Both the position numbers and the translations under genes were made by a program. From the NCBI RefSeq assembly GCF_000739695.1, contig NZ_BBIO01000007.1, positions 62,001 through 126,000 on the forward strand: a stretch of 64,000 nt of DNA, in the 5' to 3' direction. Shown here piece after piece: positions 8,829 through 16,048 of this stretch. Positions within the stretch are counted from its first letter, which is position 1, and each line of letters begins with the position of its first letter. The DNA comes from Tepidicaulis marinus. Its GTDB lineage: Bacteria; Pseudomonadota; Alphaproteobacteria; Parvibaculales; Parvibaculaceae. The notes beneath the pieces are model-generated. The model saw nothing but the letters and a program-made list of their open reading frames with translations. It was not told the origin of the DNA and ran no database searches.

Positions 8829-9173
8829 ATGAGCGGCACGCCGGAACAGGATTGGGCGGCGATCAAACGCGCCTGGGCGGAAGATAAACTCACGCCCAAG
8901 GAAATCGCGGCAGCTTATGGGCTGAGCTATCAAAAGCTCTCCGCGAGGGCCCGTGCCGAAGGCTGGCGCAAGGGGGAGAGCGGGCGCGAAGGGAACGCGG
9001 AAAAGCAGCGCCGCCGCCCGCCCCGGAGGAAGGCGCGCGTTATCTCGTCGGCCAAGGGGCGAGCGGAGAATGGGCGGGCGAGGAAGGAAAGCTCGCCTGG
9101 TTCGACGCCGGGGTCTGGCGGTTTCTTGAGCCGCAGGAAGGCTGGCGCGCCTTTGTTGCGGATGAAGGCGTGA
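8829..9173 (+). CDS. Short HTH-like open frame, probably the 5' part of a broken phage-type gene
   Basis: The first 50 residues (DWAAIKRAWAEDKLTPKEIA onward to RAEGWRKG) look like a helix-turn-helix segment of the kind found at the start of phage terminase small subunits and transposase-like proteins. After that the frame turns into arginine- and proline-rich low-complexity residues with no family character, while the -1 frame takes up a convincing DUF2793 sequence. I read this as one end of a gene broken or shifted between about 8960 and 9030. A five-G run at 8972-8976 is a plausible slip point. The ribosome site is weak. Confidence 0.4.
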   Translation: MSGTPEQDWAAIKRAWAEDKLTPKEIAAAYGLSYQKLSARARAEGWRKGESGREGNAEKQRRRPPRRKARVISSAKGRAENGRARKESSPGSTPGSGGFLSRRKAGAPLLRMKA

Positions 9174-9592
9174 GCCTTGTCTTCAGTGCGGGCGCCTGGC
9201 GGCGGGAGGCGGCGGAGCTTTTGGGGATAAGCGCAAACGGGGCGGCGTTTCAGGCGAAGGTGATCGAGGCCGATCATGTGATCGCGGCGGGCGCCTTCAA
9301 CGACACGGGGTTCGCCATTCCCGACCGCGCCGTCGTTCTCGCCGTGACGGGCCGGGTGCTCGAAACGCTGACGGGGGCCGCGAGCTGGGCGCTCGGCGTT
9401 GCCGCCGATCCGCAGCGCTATGGCAATGGCATCGGCTCTGTGGCGGACAGCACGGTGGTGGGGGTGAGCGGTGTACCGACCGCTTATTACGGCGCAACGC
9501 CTTTGAGAATAAGCGCGCAAGGGGCGGATTTCACCGGCGGGCGGCTGCGCCTTGCCATTCACTGCCTGGAAATGAGCGTCCCGCAGATGTGA
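8888..9592 (+). pseudogene. DUF2793 phage/GTA-type protein without a proper start
   Basis: From about 9005 this frame gives EEGARYLVGQGASGEWAGE, WFDAGVWRFLEPQEGWRAF, then the C-terminal half with IPDRAVVLAVTGRVLE and TAYYGATPLRISAQGADFTGG, which is characteristic of DUF2793 proteins in alphaproteobacterial phages and gene transfer agents. The frame is open from 8888, but the first standard start codon is a GTG at 9164-9172 inside the domain, so a short product from 9170 would lack the front half. The LGLP...QAQKE N-terminus usual for the family is missing. The HTH frame at 8829 reads into it by a -1 shift. Confidence 0.6.
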
Positions 9593-9608
9593 TGCAGGGT
9601 GGCAGATA

Positions 9609-9623
9609 GTTCTTGTTTTGTTC
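9609..9623 (+). promoter_or_regulatory. LexA (SOS) box of alphaproteobacterial type
   Basis: GTTC (9609-9612), seven bases, GTTC (9620-9623) is an exact match to the direct-repeat LexA site known for alphaproteobacteria. It lies 57 bases before the start of the wall hydrolase gene and covers its likely -35 region. Confidence 0.7.
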
Positions 9624-9641
9624 TTATTTGTGGAATAAATT
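9613..9641 (+). promoter_or_regulatory. Candidate promoter of the lysis cassette
   Basis: TTGTTT (9613-9618) and TAAATT (9636-9641) are separated by 17 bases in an AT-rich stretch that stands out from its GC-rich surroundings. The -35 lies inside the LexA box, a layout expected for repression by LexA. Confidence 0.4.
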
Positions 9642-9679
9642 CCTAGACAGCGAATTTCAGAACAGCAGCAGGAGGTGTC

Positions 9680-10222
9680 ATGCCGCCCCATCATCATATG
9701 GCGGGCGATCCGGACCCGCGTGATTTGCGCCATTTAAGGCTCTTTGCGGCGGCGCTGGCCTTTTGGGCCGCAGACGAGGGCGCGCAAGGCGAGGCGAGCG
9801 AGGCCAGCATCCGGGCGCTGGCGGCGCTGATCCGCAACCGGCTTTTATGGGCGCGGGCCTATAAGCGGGCCATGGGCCGGGCGCATCCGCTTTATGGGGA
9901 CGGCTCGCTTTATGCCGTGCTGGCAAGCCTTGCCGTACGGCAGCCCGAGACGGGGGAGGCGGGGCGGTTTCTCGAAATTTCCCGGGCCGCGCTTTCGGGC
10001 GCGCTGCCGGATGAGACCGGCGGGGCGACGCAGTTTCACCGCCATGAGGAGGCCCCGGCCTGGGCGGCGCGGGCGCTGCCGCGCGCGCTCATTGGCCGGC
10101 ACTGGTTCTATGTCCGCCCGGAAGAAGCGGCGGCGCTTTATCCCTTTTTGGACCCCGTTTCGGGGATGGCATTTGAGGAGAGGACCTGCGGCGGGCCGCA
10201 GGAGAAAAGGAGGCGCGAATGA
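9680..10222 (+). CDS. SleB-like cell wall hydrolase (phage endolysin type)
   Basis: A 180-residue protein with the two signatures of the SleB/Hydrolase_2 family: ADEGAQGEASEASIRALAAL with Glu33 and Glu38, then IRNRL, and near the C-terminus GGATQFHRHEEAPAWA followed by IGRHWFYV. Members cut peptidoglycan as lytic transglycosylases or related muramidases. No signal peptide is visible, so release would need a holin, and a holin-like gene overlaps its stop by four bases. AGGAGG lies directly upstream of the ATG. A LexA box controls the promoter. Probably the endolysin of a prophage or GTA remnant. Confidence 0.75.
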   Translation: MPPHHHMAGDPDPRDLRHLRLFAAALAFWAADEGAQGEASEASIRALAALIRNRLLWARAYKRAMGRAHPLYGDGSLYAVLASLAVRQPETGEAGRFLEISRAALSGALPDETGGATQFHRHEEAPAWAARALPRALIGRHWFYVRPEEAAALYPFLDPVSGMAFEERTCGGPQEKRRRE

Positions 10223-10437
10223 ACGATCTGCTCGCCGGTATTCCGGCAATTCTGGCAAGTGTGCCCGACTGGCTCTCGGCGCTCTTGTCGCTGGTGGGGG
10301 CGGCCTCGGCCGTAACCGCGCTCACCCCGACGCCGAAAGACGATAAATGGATCGGCAAAACCTACCGGATCCTGGAGATTCTGGCTCTGAATATCGGCTA
10401 TGCGCGGCCGGGCCAGGCGGGGCCCTGGGAAAAGTAG
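10219..10437 (+). CDS. Small holin-like membrane protein
   Basis: It is a 72-residue protein. A hydrophobic stretch (about residues 8-35) leads into LTPTPKDDKWIGKTYRILEI, a tail seen in small proteins that accompany phage endolysins. Its ATG overlaps the stop of the wall hydrolase gene. Size, membrane segment and position suggest a holin or accessory lysis protein; the family is not proven. The 231 bases after it hold an inverted repeat at 10618-10647 and no gene. Confidence 0.55.
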   Translation: MNDLLAGIPAILASVPDWLSALLSLVGAASAVTALTPTPKDDKWIGKTYRILEILALNIGYARPGQAGPWEK

Positions 10438-10617
10438 TTGGGGAAAAGTAGCCGGGGAAGAAATAACGGGCGGGAAGAAGGTTGATCCGGGCGCCCGCCC
10501 TGGAGACTTCCGGTCAATAGTGTGCCGGGCACAGTATTTTAAGTTACTTTTTTATTGTTCCGTTCAGATTTGCTTAAAACGTCAATGTTAGTCTGTTTCA
10601 TGGTGTCCGGTATCTAT

Positions 10618-10647
10618 CGGCCGGGCACTCACTCAAACGCCCGGCCG
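10618..10647 (+). repeat. Inverted repeat in the leader of the 63-residue protein gene
   Basis: CGGCCGGGC and GCCCGGCCG (nine base pairs) enclose a 12-base loop, ending 21 bases before the start codon at 10669. There is no T-run, so it looks more like a leader hairpin or operator than a terminator. Confidence 0.5.
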
Positions 10648-10668
10648 GAAGGCCGGTGGAGAGGCACC

Positions 10669-10860
10669 ATGACGCAGCGAATGATTTTCTTTCCGCAACG
10701 CCGGCGCATCAATGTGAAAGCGCTTGCCGTGTCGCTGTTTCTGCTTACCTTGAGTGCGGCCTCCTTCGTCGCGGGTTTGCAGGTCGGGGTCGAATATTCG
10801 GCTTCGCTGAGCGGCAACGTTCCGTTCCTGTCCGTTCAAACGGCATCGGCGGACCTTTAA
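10669..10860 (+). CDS. Unknown small single-span membrane protein
   Basis: A 63-residue protein: a basic N-terminus (residues 1-17), one hydrophobic segment (about 18-40) and a short polar tail. I do not recognise a family. The ATG at 10669 has GGAGAGG seven bases upstream; a longer frame from 10555 would run through the inverted repeat and is unlikely. It stands alone between the lysis cassette and the SDR gene. Confidence 0.5.
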   Translation: MTQRMIFFPQRRRINVKALAVSLFLLTLSAASFVAGLQVGVEYSASLSGNVPFLSVQTASADL

Positions 10861-10883
10861 GCGCGGTCCATTCCCGTCTTTCC

Positions 10884-10910
10884 GCTCCGTGGCCTGAGGC
10901 CGCGTGGAGC
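10884..10910 (+). terminator. Possible hairpin terminator
   Basis: The arms GTGGCC/GGCCGC around TGA, flanked by CTCC/GGAG with a bulge, form a GC-rich hairpin after the 63-residue gene. Only a pyrimidine-rich tract follows, not a clean T-run. Confidence 0.3.
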
Positions 10911-11020
10911 CTCCGCGTCCCTATTCCTTCCCTTTATTTCTTTTCTGTTTGAGCCGCGCTTGTGATTGCGCGCTGCCGCCTGCATCATCACCGCCGTTTT
11001 GAGCGCGAGATGAGGGCATC

Positions 11021-11824
11021 ATGGATTTGCAGCTAAGCGGCAAGCGGGTTTTGATCAGCGGCGCAGAGCGCGGTACGGGCGCGGTGATTGCCGCAACGCT
11101 GGCGCGCGAAGGCGCGGCGGTGGCGCTGCACGGCTTCTCCCGCGAAAAGGCGGAAGGGGAAGCGGCGCGGCTGAGGGAAGAAGCGCTGACCGCCCATGGC
11201 GTGAGCGGCGATCTTTTGACCGATGAAGGCGCGCGTCAGGCTTACGATGAAGCCGTGGCGGTGCTGGGCGGTCTCGATATTCTCATCAACAATTACGGTA
11301 TTGCCGACGGCAAGAAATGGGCAAGCGCCGAAACGAGTGATTGGGAAACCTCCTACAATCACAACGTCTTGACGGCGCAGCGCCTCTCCCGCCTTGCCAT
11401 GGGCCCTATGAAAGAGCTTGGCTGGGGCCGTATTCTCAATCTCGGCACGATCGGCTCCACTCAGCCTGCTGCCGAGCGCCCGCATTATTACGCGGCAAAG
11501 GGCGCGATGGCGGCGATGACGGTTTCCCTTGCCAAGGAACTTGGCGGGACCGGCGTGACGGTCAATCTGCTCAGCCCTGGTCTTATCCGCACGGCGGAAG
11601 TGGAAGAATGGATCGCGCGCCTTGCCGCCAAAAGAGGCTGGGGCGAGAGCTGGGAGGAACGCGAGCGCGAGGCGGTGAAACTTTTCGGCGGGAATCTTAC
11701 CGGGCGAATCGCAACGCGCGAGGAAGTGGCGGATGCCGCTGCGTTTTTATGCTCACCGCGCGCAGGCGCCATCAACGCGGTCAATCTGCGCATCGATGGG
11801 GGCAGCGTCGCGCTGGTGACATGA
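11021..11824 (+). CDS. Short-chain dehydrogenase/reductase
   Basis: A 267-residue classical SDR. The nucleotide-binding motif is SGAERGTG (13-20), the structural motif is NNYG (90-93) rather than NNAG, and the active-site pair is Tyr156 and Lys160 in HYYAAKGA. The position of the catalytic serine, 13 residues before the tyrosine, is Thr143. The C-terminus RIDGGS is usual. It precedes the acyl-CoA dehydrogenase pair in the same direction with a gap of 125 bases, so a role in oxidation of a hydroxy-acyl or alcohol intermediate is possible. Substrate unknown. Confidence 0.85.
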   Translation: MDLQLSGKRVLISGAERGTGAVIAATLAREGAAVALHGFSREKAEGEAARLREEALTAHGVSGDLLTDEGARQAYDEAVAVLGGLDILINNYGIADGKKWASAETSDWETSYNHNVLTAQRLSRLAMGPMKELGWGRILNLGTIGSTQPAAERPHYYAAKGAMAAMTVSLAKELGGTGVTVNLLSPGLIRTAEVEEWIARLAAKRGWGESWEEREREAVKLFGGNLTGRIATREEVADAAAFLCSPRAGAINAVNLRIDGGSVALVT

Positions 11825-11949
11825 GGCGCGCGCAGTCTGCCTGCCCCTACGGCAACTTGCGGGGAGCGGGCCGTTGCGCCAGATTGCTCACCGCCTCATG
11901 ACACCCTATATGAGCGATAACAAGAACACCGCTGAGGGAGGCGGACGCC

Positions 11950-13098
11950 ATGCAGGAATTCCGGTTCGATCTATGCACGCTGCCGCCGGAGGCCGAAGCG
12001 CTGCGCAAAGAAGTGCGCGCCTTTCTGGCCGACGAGCTGAAAGACATGCCGGCGGTGACGCGCGCGCAGACCTGGATGGGCTTCGATGCTGAGTTCAGCC
12101 GCAAGGTTGGCGAGAAAGGCTGGATCGGGCTTACCTGGCCGAAGAAATATGGCGGCCATGAGCGCAGCGCCTTCGAGCGCTATGTGGTGCTGGAAGAAAT
12201 GCTTGCCGCCGGAGCGCCGGTGGGCGCGCATTGGATCGCCGACCGGCAAAGCGGGCCGCTGCTTCTCAATTTCGGCACCGAAGAACAGCGCCAGATGCTG
12301 CTGCCGGAAATCGCCAAGGGCACCTGCTTTTTCTGCATCGGCATGAGCGAGCCGGATTCAGGCTCCGACCTTGCCGCAACGCGCACCCGTGCGGAAAAAG
12401 TGGAGGGCGGCTACAAGGTCAACGGCACGAAGCTGTGGACCTCAAACGCCCATAAAGCCCATTACATGATCGCGCTCTTCCGCACGCATTTCGATCCCGA
12501 CAATAAACATGCCGGGCTCACGCAGTTTCTCGTCGATCTGAAAACGCCGGGCATCACGATCCGTCCGATCACGGATCTTGCGGGCAATGCGCATTTCAAT
12601 GAGGTCGTTTTCGAAGATGCTTTCGTCCCGGACAATATGCTGGTCGGCAGCGAGGGCAGCGGCTGGGGCCAGGTGACGGCGGAACTGGCCTATGAGCGCT
12701 CGGGACCGGAACGCTATCTTTCAAGTTATCTCCTGCTGCAGGAAATGGTGGGCGAGCTGAAAGCGCGCGGCGACAGCTCCGCCGATGCGGAGATCGGCCG
12801 TCTCATTGCCGAGCTCGTGACCTTGCGGCAAATGTCGCTCTCCGTCGCCGGGATGCTGGAAGCGGGCGAGAACCCGGCGCTCGAAGCCTCGGTGGTCAAA
12901 GACCTCGGCGCGATTTACGAGCAAGGCCTGCCGGTGAAAGCCCATGAACTTCTGGGCGGCGAGCCGCGCCTTGCGGGCGGCAGCGATTATGAAGAAGTGC
13001 TGGGCTATCTTGCACAGGTCGCGCCTTCTTTCTCGCTGCGCGGCGGCACACGGGAAATCCTGCGCGGGATCATCGCGCGCGGGCTTGGTTTGCGCTAA
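11950..13098 (+). CDS. Acyl-CoA dehydrogenase, larger subunit of a likely heteromeric pair
   Basis: A 382-residue FAD enzyme with GMSEPDSGSDLAATRT (131-146) and NGTKLWTSNAH, typical acyl-CoA dehydrogenase flavin and substrate segments. At the usual catalytic Glu position of MCAD-type enzymes (IYEGT) it has LRGGT; Glu249 in AYERSG instead matches the base position used by isovaleryl-CoA dehydrogenase and by FadE26-type subunits. The next gene, only 15 bases on, is a second, shorter family member, which suggests an alpha2beta2 enzyme like the actinobacterial steroid-side-chain dehydrogenases. Substrate unknown. Confidence 0.9.
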   Translation: MQEFRFDLCTLPPEAEALRKEVRAFLADELKDMPAVTRAQTWMGFDAEFSRKVGEKGWIGLTWPKKYGGHERSAFERYVVLEEMLAAGAPVGAHWIADRQSGPLLLNFGTEEQRQMLLPEIAKGTCFFCIGMSEPDSGSDLAATRTRAEKVEGGYKVNGTKLWTSNAHKAHYMIALFRTHFDPDNKHAGLTQFLVDLKTPGITIRPITDLAGNAHFNEVVFEDAFVPDNMLVGSEGSGWGQVTAELAYERSGPERYLSSYLLLQEMVGELKARGDSSADAEIGRLIAELVTLRQMSLSVAGMLEAGENPALEASVVKDLGAIYEQGLPVKAHELLGGEPRLAGGSDYEEVLGYLAQVAPSFSLRGGTREILRGIIARGLGLR

Positions 13099-13113
13099 GG
13101 GCAGGGGACGGAC

Positions 13114-14157
13114 ATGAACGAGTTGCAGACCATACTTTCCGATACCGCGAACCGTTTGCTTGCAGGCCGCATCACCCGCAAGGTGCTGGAAGCGGCGGAA
13201 GCGGGCGAGTGGCAAGCAGGGCTCTGGCAGGCGCTGGAAGAAAACGGCCTGCCGCGCGTTCTCGTGCCCGAAAGCGACGGCGGGGCCGGCGGCGGCTGGG
13301 CGGAAGCGAGCATCGTTTTGAAGGCGGCCGGACGGCACGCCGCGCCCGTGCCGCTCGGCGAGACGATCCTGGCGGGCTGGCTGCTTGCCAAAGCCGGGAT
13401 CGGGATGCCGGACGGGCCGGTGACGCTTGTCGGCGCGGGGGCAATGATTGAGAAAGGAAAAATCAGCGGCAAGGCGCCGGGCGTGCCTTATGCCCGCCAT
13501 GCAAGCCATGCCGTTATCCTTCACGCCAAGCCCGATGCGCAATCGACAAAGATCGCGCTGGTGGCGCTTAAAGACGCGGCCATCGAGGAGGACGTCAACC
13601 TGGCGCGCCAGCCGCGCGACACGGTGGTGTTTAGCGGCGAGGAAGCTGCCGAGAGCGGGGAGATTCCCGGCCTTGTGGATGTGAAACTTTGGGGCGCGCT
13701 GCTGCGGGCCTGTGAAATGAGCGGCGCGCTTTCCAGCCTTTTGGAGCAGACCGTGCAATATGCGGGCGAGCGCAAACAGTTCGGCAAGCCCATCGGCAAG
13801 TTTCAGGCGATTCAGCAACAGCTTGCGGTTTTAAGCACCCATGTAGCTGCCGCGAATGTGGCCGCCGCCCATGCTTGCGCTGCTGCCGACAAATACAGTG
13901 AAAAGGGAAGCGCGCGCTTTGAAATCGCGGTCGCGAAAATCCGCGCCGATGAAGCGGCGAACCTTGCCACCGGCATTGCTCATCAGGTGCATGGCGCCAT
14001 CGGCTTTACCTACGAACACAGCCTGCATTTCGCAACGCGCCGGCTCTGGAGTTGGCGGGCGGAATTCGGCAGCGGGCGGGACTGGGCAAAAGAGCTTGGC
14101 CATGCGGCCATCGAGCGCGGCGGCGCGGCGCTCTGGCCCTTCGTGACGGCCCGCTAG
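13114..14157 (+). CDS. Acyl-CoA dehydrogenase, second subunit
   Basis: A 347-residue acyl-CoA dehydrogenase-like protein, shorter and more diverged than its partner upstream. The C-terminal domain is recognisable from YAGERKQFGKPIGKFQAIQQ and HQVHGAIGFTYEHSLHF. The central beta domain is poorly conserved and I cannot point to a catalytic glutamate, consistent with a non-catalytic or FAD-sharing subunit. It lies 15 bases after the partner gene with GGGGACGG as ribosome site. Likely forms one enzyme with the 382-residue subunit. Confidence 0.87.
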   Translation: MNELQTILSDTANRLLAGRITRKVLEAAEAGEWQAGLWQALEENGLPRVLVPESDGGAGGGWAEASIVLKAAGRHAAPVPLGETILAGWLLAKAGIGMPDGPVTLVGAGAMIEKGKISGKAPGVPYARHASHAVILHAKPDAQSTKIALVALKDAAIEEDVNLARQPRDTVVFSGEEAAESGEIPGLVDVKLWGALLRACEMSGALSSLLEQTVQYAGERKQFGKPIGKFQAIQQQLAVLSTHVAAANVAAAHACAAADKYSEKGSARFEIAVAKIRADEAANLATGIAHQVHGAIGFTYEHSLHFATRRLWSWRAEFGSGRDWAKELGHAAIERGGAALWPFVTAR

Positions 14158-14206
14158 GCGGAAATTTTCGGCACTCACAACCACCATTACCGATTGGGGA
14201 TTTGAC

Positions 14207-14878
14207 ATGAATGTTTCCGAAGCGCTTGCGACGCGCATTACCTGCCGCGACTTTCTCGACACGCCCGTGCCGCCCGAAACCGTGCGCAAGATTTTGGAAA
14301 ACGCCAAACGCGCACCCTCCGGCGGTAATCTGCAACCCTGGAACGTCTGGGTGCTGGGCGGCGACCGGCTGAAGGAATTCAAGAAACTGATCGCCGAAAA
14401 ACTGCCGCAGAACCCGGCGGGCGAGGGCACCGAATACGACATCTACCCTAAAGGGCTGAAAGAACCTTACCGCAGCCGCCGCACTCAGTGCGGAGAAGAC
14501 ATGTACGGCACGATCGGCGTGGCGCGGGAAGACAAGACCGGACGCATGATGCAGTTCGCGCGCAATTTCGATCTCTTCGGCGCGCCGGTGGCGCTCTTCT
14601 TTGCGATGGACCGGCAGATGGGCTATGGCCAATGGGCCGATCTTGGCATGTTCATGCAGTCGATCATGCTGAGCGCGCGCGAAGAAGGCCTGCACACCGC
14701 CCCGCAGGAGGCCTGGGCGATCTGGTACAAGACGCTGGGCGAGTTCCTGAACATCCCGGAAGAAATGATGCTCTTCTGCGGTATGGGGCTCGGCTATATG
14801 AACGAAGAAGCGCCCATCAACACGCTGCGCACGGCCCGCGCGCCGCTCGAGGAATTCGTCGTTTTCGACGGAATTTGA
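14207..14878 (+). CDS. Nitroreductase family FMN protein
   Basis: A 223-residue protein with the FMN-binding start TRITCRDFLDTPVP and APSGGNLQPWNVWV, and a C-terminal GMGLGYMNEEAPIN. These match nitroreductase-family oxidoreductases that use NAD(P)H to reduce nitroaromatics, quinones or enoates. It sits 49 bases after the acyl-CoA dehydrogenase pair and before a hairpin, so it may be the last gene of that transcript. Physiological substrate unknown. Confidence 0.9.
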   Translation: MNVSEALATRITCRDFLDTPVPPETVRKILENAKRAPSGGNLQPWNVWVLGGDRLKEFKKLIAEKLPQNPAGEGTEYDIYPKGLKEPYRSRRTQCGEDMYGTIGVAREDKTGRMMQFARNFDLFGAPVALFFAMDRQMGYGQWADLGMFMQSIMLSAREEGLHTAPQEAWAIWYKTLGEFLNIPEEMMLFCGMGLGYMNEEAPINTLRTARAPLEEFVVFDGI

Positions 14879-14892
14879 TCGCGGGAAAGACC

Positions 14893-14926
14893 GGCGGCGG
14901 GTGATCTTTCCTTGCACCCGCCCGCC
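14893..14926 (+). terminator. GC-rich hairpin after the nitroreductase gene
   Basis: GGCGGGTG (14896-14903) pairs with CACCCGCC (14915-14922) and the stem extends by GGC/GCC across a one-base bulge. It lacks a T-run. It probably ends the SDR to nitroreductase transcript. Confidence 0.45.
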
Positions 14927-15001
14927 GTCTCCTGAAAACTGAATGCCATGAAACGAGGGTATTCATCGCCGGTTCACGCGCGCCGGGCTAGAACTGGCGC
15001 C

Positions 15002-15352
15002 ATGATGACACGGGCTCCCATATCGCTTCTGGCACTGGCCGCGCTCCTGACAGCGCTGGCGGGGCCTTTTGCGGCGGGCAGCGCGGCGGCGGACCCCTTC
15101 CGCTCGAATTGGGCCAACCCCCATGCAAGCCAGGACGATGCGCGCGAGGGCGTGCAGTCGGGCCGGCTTGTCTCACTCGATAAGGTGCTGGGGCGTGTGC
15201 GCGCGCAGGTGCCGGGCCGGGTGCTCGATGCGGAGCTGACGCAAGGCCGCTCGCCGATTTACCGGATCAAGATTCTCTCGCCGAGCGGCGGGGTCGTTCA
15301 TGTCATCGCGGATGCGCGCACGGGTGATATCCTGCGCGTGCAGGGACGGTAA
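15002..15352 (+). CDS. Secreted PepSY domain protein
   Basis: A 116-residue protein with a signal peptide (hydrophobic residues 8-30, likely cut after GSAAA) and a small PepSY domain ending VHVIADARTGDILRVQG. PepSY proteins are periplasmic and often inhibit proteases or tune sensors. The gene is 24 bases before a response regulator and kinase, a common arrangement, so it probably modulates that two-component system. I set the start at the tandem ATGs 15002/15005; an upstream ATG at 14948 would spoil the signal peptide. Confidence 0.82.
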   Translation: MMTRAPISLLALAALLTALAGPFAAGSAAADPFRSNWANPHASQDDAREGVQSGRLVSLDKVLGRVRAQVPGRVLDAELTQGRSPIYRIKILSPSGGVVHVIADARTGDILRVQGR

Positions 15353-15376
15353 GCCGCGGGCTGAAGGAGACGGCAT

Positions 15377-16048
15377 ATGAGACTGCTTGTTGTGGAAGAC
15401 GATGAAACGCTGTGCCGGCAATTGAAAGAAGCGCTGGAGGATTCCGGCTATGTGGTCGATACCGCCCATGACGGCGAGGAAGGCCATTTTCTGGGCGATA
15501 CCGAGCCTTACGATGCGGTGATTCTCGATCTCGGCCTGCCGGAAATGGACGGCGTGACGGTGCTGGAAAAATGGCGCCGCAACAGCCGCAATTTCCCTGT
15601 CCTGATCCTGACCGCCCGCGAGCGCTGGTCGGACAAGGTGGAAGGCTTCGATGCAGGCGCGGACGATTATGTCACCAAGCCTTTTTATACCGAAGAAGTG
15701 CTGGCCCGCATCCGCGCGCTTTTGCGCCGCGCGGCGGGCCATGCGACAAGCGAGCTTGAATGCGGCGAGCTGCGCGTCGATACGCGCGCGGCCCGCGTGA
15801 CCTTGAGCGGGGAGCCGGTGAAACTCACCTCGCTTGAATACCGATTGCTGGCTTATCTCATGCATCACCAGGGCCGGGTCGTCTCGCGCACCGAACTTGT
15901 CGAGCATCTTTACGATCAGGATTTCGACCGGGACTCGAACACGATCGAGGTTTTTATCGGGCGCCTGCGCCGCAAGCTCGGCAAGGATGCGATCGAAACC
16001 GTGCGCGGGCTCGGCTACCGCCTTTCCATGTCGCAAGATGCGGCTTGA
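15377..16048 (+). CDS. OmpR/PhoP-family response regulator
   Basis: A 223-residue regulator. The receiver domain has VVEDDE (5-10), phosphoacceptor Asp51 in ILDLGLPEMDG, and the conserved lysine in DDYVTKPF. The C-terminal winged helix has LTSLEYRLLAYL and VIETVRGLGYRL-like end residues. GAAGGAGA precedes the ATG. It overlaps the kinase gene by 11 bases and follows the PepSY gene, giving a three-gene operon similar to PhoP/PhoQ systems with a PepSY partner. Target genes are not evident; the lipoprotein downstream is one candidate. Confidence 0.93.
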   Translation: MRLLVVEDDETLCRQLKEALEDSGYVVDTAHDGEEGHFLGDTEPYDAVILDLGLPEMDGVTVLEKWRRNSRNFPVLILTARERWSDKVEGFDAGADDYVTKPFYTEEVLARIRALLRRAAGHATSELECGELRVDTRAARVTLSGEPVKLTSLEYRLLAYLMHHQGRVVSRTELVEHLYDQDFDRDSNTIEVFIGRLRRKLGKDAIETVRGLGYRLSMSQDAA

